Shown piece by piece: positions 10,592 through 23,650 of a DNA stretch of 64,000 nt; position 1 is the stretch's first letter, and the number at the start of each line of letters is the position of its first letter. A program made the translations under genes and the position numbers. The DNA is from Euonymus europaeus (lineage: Eukaryota; Streptophyta; Magnoliopsida; Celastrales; Celastraceae). The notes under the pieces are model-generated. The model did not search any database. It had not been told where the DNA came from and was given only the letters and a program-made list of their open reading frames with translations. The DNA lies in NCBI GenBank assembly GCA_963580455.1, contig OY756963.1, positions 22,711,555-22,775,554 of the forward strand. The letters are read 5' to 3'.

Positions 10592-13500
10592 CAGGCCCGG
10601 CCCTGAACAAGGGCGGGCCTGTGCGACCGCACTGGGCCCCCAATTTTTGGGGGCCCAATTTTTTTTTTTTTAAATAATACTACTGTTGTTAATTGTACTG
10701 GTAAGCCCTAAAACACAAAGTGACACTGTGACAGATGCCCGTTCGACGTTCGTAGCCGCCCGACGCCCGTTCGCAGCCAGCAACGCTGCCGCCTGCCGGA
10801 ATCGCCCGTTCGCAGACTCTCACTCTCTCAGGAGCCTCTGGTTAGACAGGTTAGTAAAAATGGCTCTTGGTCGTTTGATTTCGAATTTCTTCTCATTATA
10901 ATCAAGATTCAAGAGTTCTGAGTTCATGAATCATGGATCTAGACTGCTGTGTTGTGCATAGTTATGTACTGTATCTTTGTATTGTGCATAGTTATGTGAG
11001 TCGCTTTATATGACGATCATAGATATTAGACCTCAATAATTGTCAAGTGACCAATATTTTCCAAAGCAGTAGATTGGCCAACATGGTCTGGTCAATGATC
11101 CAGTTCTAATCAACATTATGTCTTTATATTATAATAATGATGAATGAGAGTTTCAAGAGACTAAATTAAGTGATTTTCATTTCAATTCTTTGAATTAGAT
11201 ATGTTTGTTTTTAACCTTTATTTTCTCTGGTCTTTCTATGAAATAAATAATTTGCACCAGATTCCATTAAGATCAGGTTGAAAAGGATAAAAAGATGGTG
11301 GGATCGAAAACTTTTCTTGTTCCCCCACAAATAAGAAATGAATGTTGCATAGTTGCTTAGATTATTCAAAGAAAGAAGGAAGACTTAAATACATGAGCCT
11401 ACATGATCTTTTGATCGATTATTTATTCATTGGTGGATGAAAATTTGGAGGGAAAGAAACGGTGTTAGTTATGCTTTTCATGTGTTTGTTGTTTTGCAAG
11501 TTAATTTTTAAGCTGAACTTTAATTTATGGACCATTGAAGGCAGAATCCTGGCTGTTCTTCTTTTTAGATTTTCATGTGATGTTGTTTCTCAGGAATTGA
11601 AGCAGTTGCATGTTTGATCCTGTTTAGTATCCCTTCTATTTTTCTTTTTTGGAGTTTTATGTAGGCTTTTGTTGGATATTGGATGCATATTTTGTTCTTT
11701 TGTTGTTTTCCTCTTGCACTCTTATTCTTGCTTTGTTTGATGTTTCTTTTTTTAATCATTGTTTTTTTAATCATTGCTTATGTTTTTTTCAGGAGCTGGA
11801 AATTTGAAAAATGTTTGGTAAGAGACATCAATCGGGAAGTCAAAAAAGAAATAAAAGAAAAAAGGAAGAACAATTGATTCAATCACAAAGAGGAGCACTT
11901 GATAAGTTCTTCAAAGGTAATTCTTCAATTGAAGAATCTCTTGATGATGATGTTGTTAGTGAATTGGGGGTGGGGGAAGCAGTTAATGAATATGTATGTG
12001 ATGCGGTTGAAGCTGAAATTGAAATTGAAATTGAAACTGTGAATATGTATGATCCAAGAACTTGGGGAGATATTGATAACAAAACAAGGGATGTTTTAGT
12101 AGAAAAGGGTCCTACAAGAGAAGCTAACTTAGAGTACCCTGTGGATGTGTTGGGTAGACATTTTTCTGAATCTCATTATACTAGAAAGTTGACAAATGGA
12201 GAGTATCAAGATAGAAAATGGCTAGTGTACTCGAAGGAGGTGAACAGAGTGTACTGTTTTTGTTGTTTATTGTTTAAAGCAGTACACAACAAAAGTCTAC
12301 TAGCAAATGAGGGGTATTATGACTGGAGACATTTAGCTGAGAGACTTGGACAACATGAAAAGAGTTTTGAACACCTAAATAACATGTGGACTTGGCTTGA
12401 TTTGCAAAGTAGGTTGAGGAAGAACGAAACACTTGATAAAGAGTTACAAGGACAACTTAAAAAAGAAAAAGAACACTGGAAACAGGTTCTAGTAAGAATT
12501 GTTTCTGTTGTTAAGTGTCTTGCTTCTCGTGGTTTGGCTTTCCGTGGACAAAATGAGAAAATTTATCAAGATAGTAATGGTAATTTTTTAGGCATTCTTG
12601 AATTGATTGCTGAATTTGATATTGTTATGCAAGAGCATTTTAGACGCATTCTGAATAAAGAGATTCATTATCACTATCTCAGTCATAAAATTCAGAATGA
12701 GTTGATTGTGTTGTTGGGTTCTACGGTTCAAAGCTCTATATTACTGATAATTAAAAAGTCAAAATATTTTTCTGTAATGCTTGATTGTACCTCTGATGCA
12801 AGTCACCAAGAGCAAATGAGTTTGATTATTCGATGTGTTGATGTGTCAAAGAGACCAATAAAAATTGAAGAGTATTTTATAAAATTTTTGCAAGTGGATG
12901 ATACATCCGGTGTGGGGATTTTTAATGAGTTGCTTGAAGTGTTGAAGTGCCTAGAGCTTGATGTTGATAATGTGAGAGGGCAAGGATATGATAATGGGTC
13001 TAATATGAAAGGAAAACACCAAGGTGTTCAAAAGAGATTGCTTGACTTAAATCCTAGAGCCTTTTTTATGCCATGTGCTTGTCATTCTCTTAATTTAACA
13101 ATATGTGATATGGCTAATTCATGTGTTAAAGCTAAGAGTTTTTTTGGAGTTGTGTAAAGATTGTATACTTTGTTTGTGGGGTCAACAAAAAGATGGAAAA
13201 TTTTTCAAGATTTTGTGCACAAGTTGAACTTGAAATCTCTATCAGCTACAAGATGGGAAAGCCATGTTGAAAGTGTTACAGCAATAATTACTCAAACTGT
13301 TGAGATACGGGATGCTTTATTTGAATTGTCCAGAATTAGTGAAGATCCTAAAGTCAGTAGTGAAGCTGAAAGTTTAGCCACACATGAACTTGAGAATTTT
13401 GAGTTTTTGTTGGCAATGACTATATGGCATACTGTGTTGGTGAAAATTCAGAGTGTTAGTGCATTTTTGCAATCTGAAGATATGCAAATTGATGTTGCTG

Positions 13501-14550
13501 TAACAAGGTTGAAGGTGTTAATTTCTTATTTTGAAAACTATAGGGCTTCTGGGTTCCCATTGGCTATGGAAAGTGCCAAAAAGATTGCAGCTGATCTAGA
13601 TATTGAACCTATATTTCCTAAAAAAAGACAAATCCGTAGGAAAAAACAATTTGATGAAACTGAGGAGGAACATACCTCAGTGTCTGTTGAGGAATCATTT
13701 AGGCTTAATTATTTTCTGATTGTTGTTGATGTTGCTATTTCTTCTTTGAAGAACAGATTTGAACAATTGGAAGCATTTGAGGATATATTTGGATTTTTAT
13801 TTCATCCTAAGAGGTTTTGCCAGATGGAGTACAACAGTTTGAAAGAATCTTGTGTCAAACTTGAAATTGCTCTAAAACATGACAGCAAATCAGATATTAA
13901 TGGGGATGATTTGTTTAGTGAATTGCAAGTGTTGATCCTTTACTTGCCTGCAGGAACAGAGACATCCATTCAAGTTCTTGAGTTTGTGGAATCTTTGGGT
14001 TGTTTACCAAATGTTTCCATAGCTTATAGAATTTTATTAACTGTTTCAGTAACTGTTGCATCCGCAGAGAGGAGTTTTTCTAAGTTGAAATTGTTGAAAA
14101 ATTATTTGCGGTCAACTATGTCACAAGAGAGGATGAATAGACTGGCCATATTATGCATTGAAAAACATGTATTAGAGAAGTGTGACTTCGAAGCTGTTAT
14201 TGATGACTTTGCCTCTCAAAATGCAGTACGGTGTAAAATATTTATGTGATTTCATGTAATTATATTTTTAACTGAATATTGTAATGACTAGTTTAATTTT
14301 AATGTAATAACATTCAAGGCGTGATGGCCTAGCCTCCCAAAATTGGGTTCCAGCCATCAAAAATTTATTGTTGTTTTATTTGTTTTAATTTTTATTATTA
14401 GTTTAAAACTTATGACTATGTGTCAAAAAAAAAATTCGGGACGTTGCCCCGAACCCCAAAAATTTTTTCGGGGCACTGCCCCGAACCCCACCTTGAGGGC
14501 CCCCAATAAATTTCTTGCCCCGGGCCTCAAATAGGTCAGGGCCGGCCTTG
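10592..14550 (+). mobile_element. Nearly intact hAT transposon with 8-base target duplication
   Basis: A 3,959-base element flanked by the perfect 8-base duplication ATTCTCAT at 10584-10591 and 14551-14558. The 15-base inverted ends are CAGGCCCGGCCCTGA and CAAGGCCGGCCCTGA (13 of 15 match). Subterminal DNA is rich in GGGCCC and CCCCGAA motifs. It carries one transposase gene on the plus strand, and a leader intron may end at TTTTTTCAG before 11792. The clean duplication and almost open transposase point to a recent insertion. Confidence 0.93.
11811..14249 (+). pseudogene. hAT-family transposase (TTF zinc finger, DUF4371, C-terminal dimerisation domain), one premature stop
   Basis: One continuous frame of 813 codons is broken only by TAA at 13155-13157. 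Residues 1-40 hold a basic start and the SQRGALDKFFK motif seen in DUF4371-type hAT proteins. A TTF-type zinc-finger region (about 85-195) includes VYCFCCLLF. The DUF4371 and RNase H-like catalytic region follows, with VMLDCTSDASHQEQ and GQGYDNGSNMKGKHQGVQ carrying likely catalytic Asp residues. The end (ASAERSFSKLKLLKNYLRST) is the hAT dimerisation domain. The stop sits where relatives read FFGVVQRLYTLF, so CAA became TAA, a C-to-T change. Transposases of this type cut and paste the element using its short inverted ends. As written, only the N-terminal 448 residues can be made. Confidence 0.9.
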
Positions 14551-14558
14551 ATTCTCAT

Positions 14559-15760
14559 TAACCACCAAAGCAAGTCGTGACAACTCAATTTGTACAAGAT
14601 ACAACACCACTTCATACATATAGATATCAAATATTACATGGGTGTGACTATGAGTATGTGACCGTACCTATTTGGTGCTTGGGACAATACCACTTGTTCA
14701 TAAGTTGGGATGTAATCCCAACCAGCTTACCTAAGTCAGATATGCACTTATTCATTCCATAAATCGCAGGATGTGCAGCGTAGAGTTGGAAATCAAACTC
14801 ATGCCCACACTTCATAAGTTACTTCGAAGCTAAGGGTTTTTTTTCTTAGCACTTTCTGTGATAAGGGCTGATCTGTGGAATCAAGCTAAGGGTTTTTTTT
14901 TTTGGAAGACAATATGATGAGTCTCAGATTCAGGGACTGTGTGATTAAATCATGTTTGTGCCCATATCACACTTTTCTGATTAAATCTTACCTGATTTCT
15001 CATAATTACGTACTTTTTGATCGGATTGGATGAATTAGCATAATTGGGCCACATTAACAAATATAGTGGCAGTTAACTAATTTCCGAGCCACAACATAAA
15101 TATATTAACATATTATATATATATATATATATATATATAGGTCTCAACTCTCAAGCACTTCCGCCCAAAGATTTTAAGACGATTAAAATAAAGTAAAAAA
15201 CAAACCATATGATAGTTGGAAACGTACCAGATTTGATGGCTTTGCACAACTATTAAAAGTCTCAGGTTTGGTACAATTTAACGACGTAGTTAAGTACAAT
15301 CAGAACTCAACCTCATACATTTGTAGACAAAAAATAAAATCATGCAAATCTTAGACTCAAAACATACAATATCTCACAGGTGGTGTTGGTTTTAATTGCT
15401 CGTCCTAAGACGATCTTCCTAATCTCGTTCGGATATCTTGATAGACTTTACTAATTCACAACTAACAAAAAATCCAACCCATTTGAGCCACTTGATGAAT
15501 TTTATATAGTCTGACTCACTAGTCCGAATAAGCGTCGAGACTATAAAAATTCCACGATGTTTTGGTACAAGTTAACCATGAGATTTATAATGACCGTCCA
15601 ACTTCACACATGTTTTTTGATAGAGACAAAAATCGTGCGAATTGTAGACTCAAATCACGTCGTTGGTTTGCACCTATTGATAGAGTGATTTTCTAAGTTC
15701 CTGAATTATTTCAGCAATATCGACTACTTACACCCCTCCTTTTTTATTCGAAAAATGATA
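14559..15760. other. Intergenic DNA with an AT microsatellite
   Basis: No gene is seen. There is a (TA)n run at 15112-15139. Two stretches, about 15300-15390 and 15590-15680, share diverged wording (GTAGACAAAAAATAAAATCA versus a related copy), so part of this may be an old duplicated repeat. Confidence 0.45.
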
Positions 15761-16064
15761 TATATCTCATGAGATTTCATATTTTATTCTATTATATCAT
15801 TACAATGAAATAACGGATTTTATTACAATGAAATAACGTATACCATTATAATAGTACATATTCTACTGTACTAGAATATGTTATTCTATTATATTATTAC
15901 AATGAAATATCTCATACGTTATTCCATTGTATTATCACAATGGAATAACAGATTCTAGCACAATGAAATAACGTATTACATTGTAATAATACACATTCCA
16001 CTGTAATAAAATCTATTATTACCTTGTATACAATATAATAAATTATAAAATCTCATGGGATATA
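15761..16064. mobile_element. Foldback element built from an ATGAAATAACG-type motif
   Basis: The ends are inverted copies: TATATCTCATGAGATTTCAT on the left and, reverse-complemented from the right, TATATCCCATGAGATTTTAT. Between them ACAATGAAATAACG-like words occur several times on both strands, so the whole 300 bases can fold into one hairpin. This is the form of a MITE or foldback element. The target duplication is unclear. Confidence 0.65.
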
Positions 16065-17191
16065 AAAGGACGCTGTTTTTATTCCCCTATTTAACTAGTA
16101 ACTACAATGGGTTTTGGACATTTATTGACACCTTCGACTAAGCCCAATTTTAGAATGGGCCACAGTTCTATCTATTTAGGCCCAAAAGTGGTTCGAATTC
16201 TATATCAAATTCCCTCCATTAACGGCCTTTCCAGTTACGTCTGGCTTCAATACTTCGATTACTCCAATTAAAAAGTAAAAGGAAATTAAAATAATAATAA
16301 AAAAACTCCAATATCCGTATTGGTTGAAAAATGCCTAATTGCTGCCTTGGAGTGTCATCCTGGGTCAGCCATCATCAAGTGTTTCAAACCCAAACCACTT
16401 AACCACCTCCGCCTAGTGGGGTAAGTAAACCCTTTTTCAGCCGGCCCAAACCCTTAATCCGACTTAACCCATGAAAAGTAGACTCAACCCTCCAATAACA
16501 ATACGGATAATTCTAATCTTTTTTAAATACAGGTCGGATAAGGGTTTAGGCTATATTTAACATTTTATACCCTACCCAACCCTTTTATTTGAAACAAAAT
16601 TATTTTATATAAAAAAATATAATATTATTGACTTTTATTCTCTTTAATATTGAGATGAATCATTATTATGGTTGAATTACTAATTTTGTAACTAATAGCG
16701 ACATAATATTTATTAGTGTGTCATTTTAATGAAATTAACAAATAACTATGGTGTATTTTAATGTGTGTGTATATTTAAAGATCTTTGATTTTTTAAATAA
16801 AAAATTACAACAATTTTCTTTCGAAAAAATTTAACTCATTTCTACCATACCCAACATTCACTCATTGTGAAAAGATTTAGTGGGGTTAAAAGGCTTCACC
16901 CTCATAATAAAAGAGGTAGATGATATGAGGGTTAAGCATGAACATTAAACCCGATCTTTTTAAACCCCTACATCCGCCCGCCCACCAAAGAAACAAAAAC
17001 ATGTAAAAAAGAGCCACAAAATCGATAAAAATAAATGATCTCCAATAATATCCCTCCATGGGTATTGTAGAAACCAACCATCTTTCTTATGATATCGGTT
17101 TTCACATAAACCATTGACTTCGAGGTTAAGTGGTAAACAAGTGGTATTGTTGTTGGTTTGTGAAATTGCATGATAATTAAGAATAAAAATA
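16065..17191. other. Intergenic DNA, nothing recognised
   Basis: AT-rich with short open frames only; no family signature seen. Confidence 0.45.
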
Positions 17192-17202
17192 AATAATTCA
17201 AA

Positions 17203-17424
17203 AATCAACATGGGTTGGTGTGAGTTGTTTCGACGCTCTCATTCCTTAAGAGAGGTCGGGGGTTCGATCCTCACTCTCGTATAGAGTATCCTGTTGGCCA
17301 GTACTTTACCCCTTAATTGGGCTGACCCGGTGCGAGTGGGGATTAGTCTGGGTGCGGTACGGGCTTACGGCGCCTCTCACAGTTGGAACCCACCCAGGAC
17401 ACCTCGTGAGAGATCAAAACAAAT
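17203..17424 (+). mobile_element. tRNA-derived SINE with target-site duplication
   Basis: A 222-base unit flanked by the 11-base direct repeat AATAATTCAAA at 17192-17202 and 17425-17435. An internal pol III B box reads GGTTCGATCC at 17261-17270, and an A-box-like GGGTTGGTGTGAG lies about 45 bases upstream. The body contains GACCCGGTGCGAGTGGGGAT and ends in an A-rich tail. The head is tRNA-like and the body is not, as in plant SINEs. It is not a working tRNA gene because no cloverleaf is possible. Confidence 0.8.
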
Positions 17425-17509
17425 AATAATTCAAATTTCAAATTTCAAATTTTAAAAATGAAACAACAATTGTCGAACTAACATCATTCTATTGTTTTTG
17501 TCTAAGCAA

Positions 17510-17815
17510 AGGTAATAGATGTGTTTTGGAGGAATGAATAATATATTAAAATGTGCATTTTTGTTGATGTTGTTGTATTGGAAGATGTGTTTTGGTAATT
17601 TGAATGAGTATGTGACTTGACTTTTCATAAAAGATGTGAGACTCAATATTAATTTTGATGTAGTTTTGTTAGATAATCGATATAAGAATAAAAGAGTGGA
17701 AGTTTGACAAATATTGAGAGGAAAAATATATAGAGATTTGTATTTTACTAATATGACCGTATTTAGAGACGTGTTTTGTTGTATGTGGTTGAACATATTG
17801 TATAATAAAAGGGAA
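17510..17815 (+). repeat. Copy of the GTATTG/TGATGTGG repeat family
   Basis: Contains TTTTTGTTGATGTTGTTGTA and GAGTATGTGACTTGACTTTT, then a second similar half near 17740-17800. The same phrases recur at 18174-18440, 48658-49034 (inverted), 50830-51110, 56855-57150 and 57817-58115 (inverted). The ends of this copy are unclear. Confidence 0.5.
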
Positions 17816-18173
17816 ACCCAATATATAATTTTAACGAGTCAATAAAATTGTATTGGTGCATTTGTCCAATAAATCCAGATAAGAGTTAACCAAGAAAGTG
17901 TTCGGAGCTATTTGTAACCAAATTACAAGAGGCCCCCTTGTAAGCCCATAACACTTCTATGCAATTTTTTTCTTCAAAATATCATAGGCGTGGAGTACTC
18001 AAGCTAACGAATTCAATAATATATTTTTATTTAAACAAAAAATAAATTAACCGCAATTAAAATATCAAATGTTTTAATTTAATAATCTATTATCATATAT
18101 TTTTTTTAATGTTGAATTTAACTTTTACTTTGAATAAAAAAAAATCGTTTACTTCCTTAAACTCTCAACAATT

Positions 18174-18440
18174 AGAGCACCCACAATGATGAATTTTTGT
18201 TAGAAATTAGTAGATAATGTGTGAAAATATGTATTTTTGTTGATGTGATTGTATTGAGAGATATATTTTGTTTATATGACTTTTTTGAAAGATGTATTTT
18301 GGTGATGTGGATGAGTATGTAATATGACTTCTTATAAATGTATTGATTTTTTTATAGATGTTTAATATTTTGTTTACAAGAAAAAATATAATAAGAAATA
18401 TGTTTTACTGATATATTATTATATTAATAGACATATTTTA
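18174..18440 (+). repeat. Truncated Harbinger-type MITE of the same family
   Basis: Begins TTAGAGCACCCACAATGATG, the type of end seen in complete copies (TTA or TAA, then GAGCA..CAATG). The interior carries TTTTGTTGATGTGATTGTAT and GATGTGGATGAGTATGTAAT. No matching right end was found. Confidence 0.5.
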
Positions 18441-18599
18441 CTGTTATGAATAAATATATACACCATTTTTTTTAATATAGAAGAGTGAGACTGATTTTTC
18501 TCGCCAGTAAATTCGAGCAACTTGCTCTTACACCGGCTTTTCGTGGAGGGACCACCACAGGAAAATTTTAAATAGGACAAGGTAGAATTTCTGGTACTC

Positions 18600-19442
18600 T
18601 CTACAAAAATCATCCAACCGCTGCACCGCATCTTTTCAATTTCGCACCTTGAGCATCATTTCTCCCACTAACCTTTTCAGGACCACATTAGGTAAAAGCG
18701 ATCACATGCTTCTGCAACACCAGGTAAACTATTAATCGTCAGATTGTAATAAAATTAGTCAATGACGAATTTCAATGGGATGATTTGGCGAAAGACATAC
18801 TGCTCAGCCACATTCCCTATAACCTCCAACATTCCCCGAGTCACATGCCCCTTAACACGTCAGCGCCGTGCACTGCTACCCGTCACCTCGCGCCTAACCG
18901 CCACACACGCACCGGCCTAACCGGTTGCCCGATGTTAACACCCGGCTCATCACGTGGACAACTCTCCGCCGTTCGATCAACGGAATGATTTCATTAATGA
19001 CCCGTACTCATCTTCACAAGCCTCACTAGAACCAGCGAGAGAAGGTTAAAGAAAGAGAGAGAGAATCGGTAATGGTTAGGATAAGAAAGAAATAAATACT
19101 ATAAAAAAACATTGACAAATACGTCAGATTGTAATCAGAGCCGACGGTTTCTGAGTCATGGCAGGTGTCGGAAAGTGAAAAGATTAAATTCTAAATGGAA
19201 TTAAAGCCAGCCATTGCTTTTGGCTTTTTCTATTTTGTAGTTTTTTTTCCCTTTTATTTTATTGAGATCTGATTCTCTTCAACAATGGCTGGCTAGGGCA
19301 TTGGAAGATTAAATATACGAAGCTTGAAAATCACGCATGTAAAGCTTCATTTTCGGAACAGTTGATCTCTCTCTTTTTACTCACATTATGCTGTAGAGTT
19401 TTTGGACTGAGTGAGTGAGTGTTGACAGTTGATTCACTGCAA
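18600..19442 (+). promoter_or_regulatory. Upstream region of the alpha/beta hydrolase gene, with a G-box
   Basis: A locally GC-richer segment at 18830-18980 holds CACGTG (G-box) at 18951-18956 on a TCACGTGGAC core, the usual bZIP/bHLH site. GA-rich sequence at 19035-19065 is typical of plant leaders. The transcription start is not determined. A short open frame at 18785-18988 looks like chance. Confidence 0.35.
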
Positions 19443-22400
19443 ATGGCGGAAGTGGAAGGAGGAGGAGGAGTTTCGAGCACTTGGCAGGACGAGTTGGCGA
19501 GTATGGTGGATGACACCGGGATAAGATACGGATATGGATACGCGGTGGATCCGATTGAAATCCCAACGCCGGCATTCGATGCGGGAAAGTCGGGATTCGT
19601 GGAGTCAGCGTCAACCGAGGAGTCTCCGGAGAAGGAGACTCTAAGAGACCAGGTGACGGGTTTCCTGAGATCGTGGGGCGAAATGCTTGTGGATTTAGGG
19701 AGAGGGTGCAGGGATATTGTGGAGCAGAATCTGGTCACTGAGGACTCGTTTCTCGTGCAGAAGCTATCGGGGCCAATGGCGAAGGTCTCTTGCGGAATTA
19801 GATATTTGAATGATTCGTTCTTGCCCGAGGATCGCGATCCTGCTCACGCGTGGCCAGTAATTCTCTTCGTTTTCATCCTCGCCCTTGCAGGTAGATATAG
19901 TGTTTTTGTGATTGTGATTTTGATTTAATTAGTGATTAAGATTCATTACGCCCCTGAAGAAGCATCACTCTAGTGTTTGGATTGCCTAAAATCAAATGGA
20001 ATTTGACTTTGTAAATGGTTTTTTATTGTCTGGTTATACTGTTTGTTCTGTAAGTTACAAGCTTCGGAGGTGCTAAATTCAGTTATTATTACTGCATTGT
20101 TTAGGATCTGGATATTTGTTTTGCTTTACAGTTTTGAACAATTTGCAGCACTAAATGTAAATAATAGAAGAGATAACTTGGTCCCGCCAATTAAGAAAGT
20201 GCATGTGCATCCTCCTAGTGCTACTCGCATACAGCTTCCTGATGGTAGATACATGGCTTATCATGAACTAGGCGTTTCAGCAGACATTGCTCGATTTACC
20301 GTGATTGCCCCGCATGCTTTTCTCTCCTCCAGACTTGCAGGTGAGAAACAAATTCTGAGTTTCAATTCTTTTAGGAAAAAGTCTTGAAGAAATTCTCATG
20401 TGTTTCTTTGTGAAAACTGGTGCAAGTACAGTTTACTTGTTTTTTCTGATGCAATTATCTATGGCGCAGGTATACCGGGGATTAAGACATCACTGCTTAA
20501 AGAATTTGGTGTCCGGTTGGTCACATATGACCTTCCTGGTTTTGGAGAGAGTGATCCACATTCAGCCAGGAATCTCAACTCATCAGCAGTTGATATGCTG
20601 TACCTAGCCAATGGTGTTGGTGTAAATGACAAGTTCTGGGTTCTGGGCTACTCAAGTGGAAGCATGCATGCTTGGGCTGCACTCAGATACATTCCTTTCA
20701 GAATTGCTGGTATATTTAATTTCACTTTTTTCACAAATCTTGAAGCAGCTTTAGAACACAAGTGCTAGAGATTATCTGCGTAATGGCAAGGATCTTGCAT
20801 CAAGTATGTAGAGAATCAAAGACGACTTACTAAAAAATAAAAGAAAGAATCAAAGGCAGTCAAAATCACGGAATAATTCATTTTTCTTTGAATAAAGAAA
20901 CCAGAGAGGGACCAAGCAAGAGAAAAAACGAGGTAAAAACTTCTAAATAATCAACTTGGTGCTGTTTGAATTTGAAATAGTGATACGTTCAGTTGGTGCT
21001 CCTAGTGATATGGCATAAACAATCTCATGATAACATAGACTAATGGAAGTTTCCAGGTTAATAGTGGCTAGTGGTAATAGTTCAGTCACAATTGCTCATG
21101 TGGGAACTTGAGCATTCTTTAGAAAGATAAGTAGAGGATGAAAGTTTGGAGTTTTGATTAGTTTCCTTGCCCCGTCCAAGTTTCCTCAGAGCTATCTCAT
21201 TTTGTCTTCTGTAATTTAGGGTTATCGCTTTATGTCTTCTGCAATTGGGGTTTTCCTTGGATTTCTGCAACTTGACTTGTAAATTTAAATCGTCTGTGAG
21301 GTTATGACCATTTCATTCTAATAAGAGGCAATATTTGTGATTAAGTAAGTCAACATCATTTTCACAAAGCTTATTATGCAGAGCAATTAGCCACTGTGGT
21401 ACTTACCAAAAAAGATATTCAAATTGTTCAAGCCTGAAGACCAATATAATAATATAAACCATGTATATTGCTTCCTAACCATCATATCATTTAGTATGTT
21501 GAATATTATTACTTAGAATGTATATTACATCTGCTTGCAGGTGCTGCAATGATTGCCCCTTTGATAAATCCTTATGAACCTGGAATGTCCCGAGAAGAAA
21601 TGAGAACAACATGGGAGCACTGGCAGCCAAGGAAAAAACTAATGTTTGTCTTAGCTCGAAGGTTTCCAAAATTCCTTTCTTTTTTCTATAGAAGAAGCTT
21701 CCTGTCTGGGAAGCATGGTCAAATTGATAAATGGATGTCTGTGTCACTCAGACGGAAGGTGAGTTCATTTTCATTTGGAAATTTCTCATAAATTTCTATA
21801 TTCACCTTGACAGTGTTTAGTTTAGGTTTGTGGCTGTGAATAGCTTCCAAATCGACAAGGATCCATTTAAAGTAATTTCTTTTTTAAACATTGCATGTCA
21901 AACGACAAACGGTGACTTTTCTTGTTCTTTGTTTGTTTTTCCCCGTTTAGACCACAGTAGTGGTGGTTAATTAGTACTCTTTTGCTTCTTCTTTTGAAGT
22001 TTGTATTCCAATATTTTCATCTGGATAAAAAGACAGCATATGTGAAACATAAACAAACTGAATTCATGATCTCCGTTGGAACCATGTTGTAACTCATATG
22101 TAACATGTGATTGGAAATACCTTGTTGAGAATTATTTTGAATGGAATTATTTTCAGTTCTTCTGAAAGCCTTGTTGACAATATCAGAAGCTGCCTTTTGA
22201 TCTGATATGTTTCATGGTACAGGAATATTTTAGTTTCTTAGTTATCTACTTTCTGACAACTAAGTAACAAATGAATGCCACAAGAAGACGTTTGTAACGA
22301 GTAGTTTTATTGGTTGGCTGGTCAAATTTTATTCATTAAGTGGCTTGGGTTAATATCAGCATTGATGGAGCAAAAAATTCTATTAGATCTAAAGTCTTAT

Positions 22401-23650
22401 TCAGTATCTAATGTCTTTTTTTTGTGTGCCACTTAATCAGTATCTAATGTCTTATTCAGTCTATTTCGATGATTTATCTAAAATGAGCTTCCTCAGGATG
22501 GAATTTTGATGGAAGAACCAATATTTGAAGAATTTTGGCATAGGGATGTGGAGGAGTCAATTCGTCAAGGAAGCACAAAACCATTCATTGAGGAAGCTGT
22601 TCAACAAGTGTCAGCATGGGGTTTTAGCCTGACAGATCTCCAGGTGCAGAAGAAATGCCATAGAAAAGGCATTCTTCCTTGGCTTAGGTCCATGTATAGT
22701 CAGGAAGAATGTGAATTGAGTGGTTTTCCTGGCCCAATACACGTGTGGCAGGTTTGTCCAATTTTTCCCTAAGTTTTTGTTGCTTTGCATAGTAGTCCAA
22801 GCCAACTTCTCAAAGGATTTAACATGATGCTTGCTTATAAACGAATTAGTTTTTTTATTTTATTTTTGGGCGTGTGTATTAGCTGCAAGCTATAATCATA
22901 GCAGATATGGATCTGCCTCTCTTATTGGATCAAATGAGAACTCCTAGTGGTAAAAATTATTAATGTAAGCCATCAGTCTATGGCTAATTGCTAATTGATA
23001 TAAGAAGTATTCTCTCTTAAGATCATCATTAAGCTTCTTATCTTGAGATAAACCATCAATGACAATCTTCAGGTTTAGTTGAATGATACTGAAATGGTAT
23101 GACTTGGAGGCATTTTTTAAAAATCGGGGTTTTCCTCTTTGCCAAGCTGGAAATTGAGACCTTAGTGGTCAGAAAACAGTCAGTCAGGACATGTCCTTCA
23201 AGTCCTTGATAGATCTAAGCTATAATAATCTTTTGCTGAATAGGTTTTCCATCTATTGCATTATTGTAAGAAGTGTCATTCAATTATTCAATTATTGGAG
23301 AAAAAGTATACTCCTGGATTAGCAGAATGCAACTTAGTCTGTCATCTGAAACTGTCTTACATACTTTCAATGTTGCCAAACAGGGTATGGATGATCAAGT
23401 TGTCCCGTCATCAATGGCTGATTACATTAGCCGGGTTCTACCTGGGGCCACCATGCACAAGCTACCAAATGAAGGGCATTTCTCTTATTTCTTTTTCTGT
23501 GATGAATGCCACAGACAGATCTTCTCTACTCTATTTGGAAGTGCTCAAGGTCCCCTAGATGTGGCAATGGAAACACAGATGAAGCTCAACCTCATTCCAA
23601 ATGAAAATTTAGAGAAGGCATCATCGATTGCTGATTCTTGCACTGAATGA
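19443..23650 (+). CDS. Alpha/beta hydrolase, membrane-anchored plant family
   Basis: Six exons give 539 residues: 19443-19890, 20149-20340, 20470-20709, 21541-21758, 22497-22751 and 23384-23650. All introns are GT-AG and keep frame. The N-terminal 130 residues are specific to this plant family and are followed by a hydrophobic segment (AWPVILFVFILALA, about residues 135-149) likely to anchor the protein. The hydrolase fold follows. The nucleophile elbow is GYSSG with Ser275, the acid is Asp455 in GMDDQVVP and the base is His483 in NEGHFSYF, so the catalytic triad is complete. The substrate is unknown; relatives are annotated only as alpha/beta-hydrolase superfamily proteins. I chose ATG 19443 because it gives the conserved start MAEVEGGGG; upstream codons in frame have no ATG. 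Confidence 0.92.

Noticed and set aside
17213..17270. Possible tRNA gene because of a perfect B box
   Set aside because: No acceptor stem or anticodon arm can be drawn; the unit is a SINE with flanking duplication.
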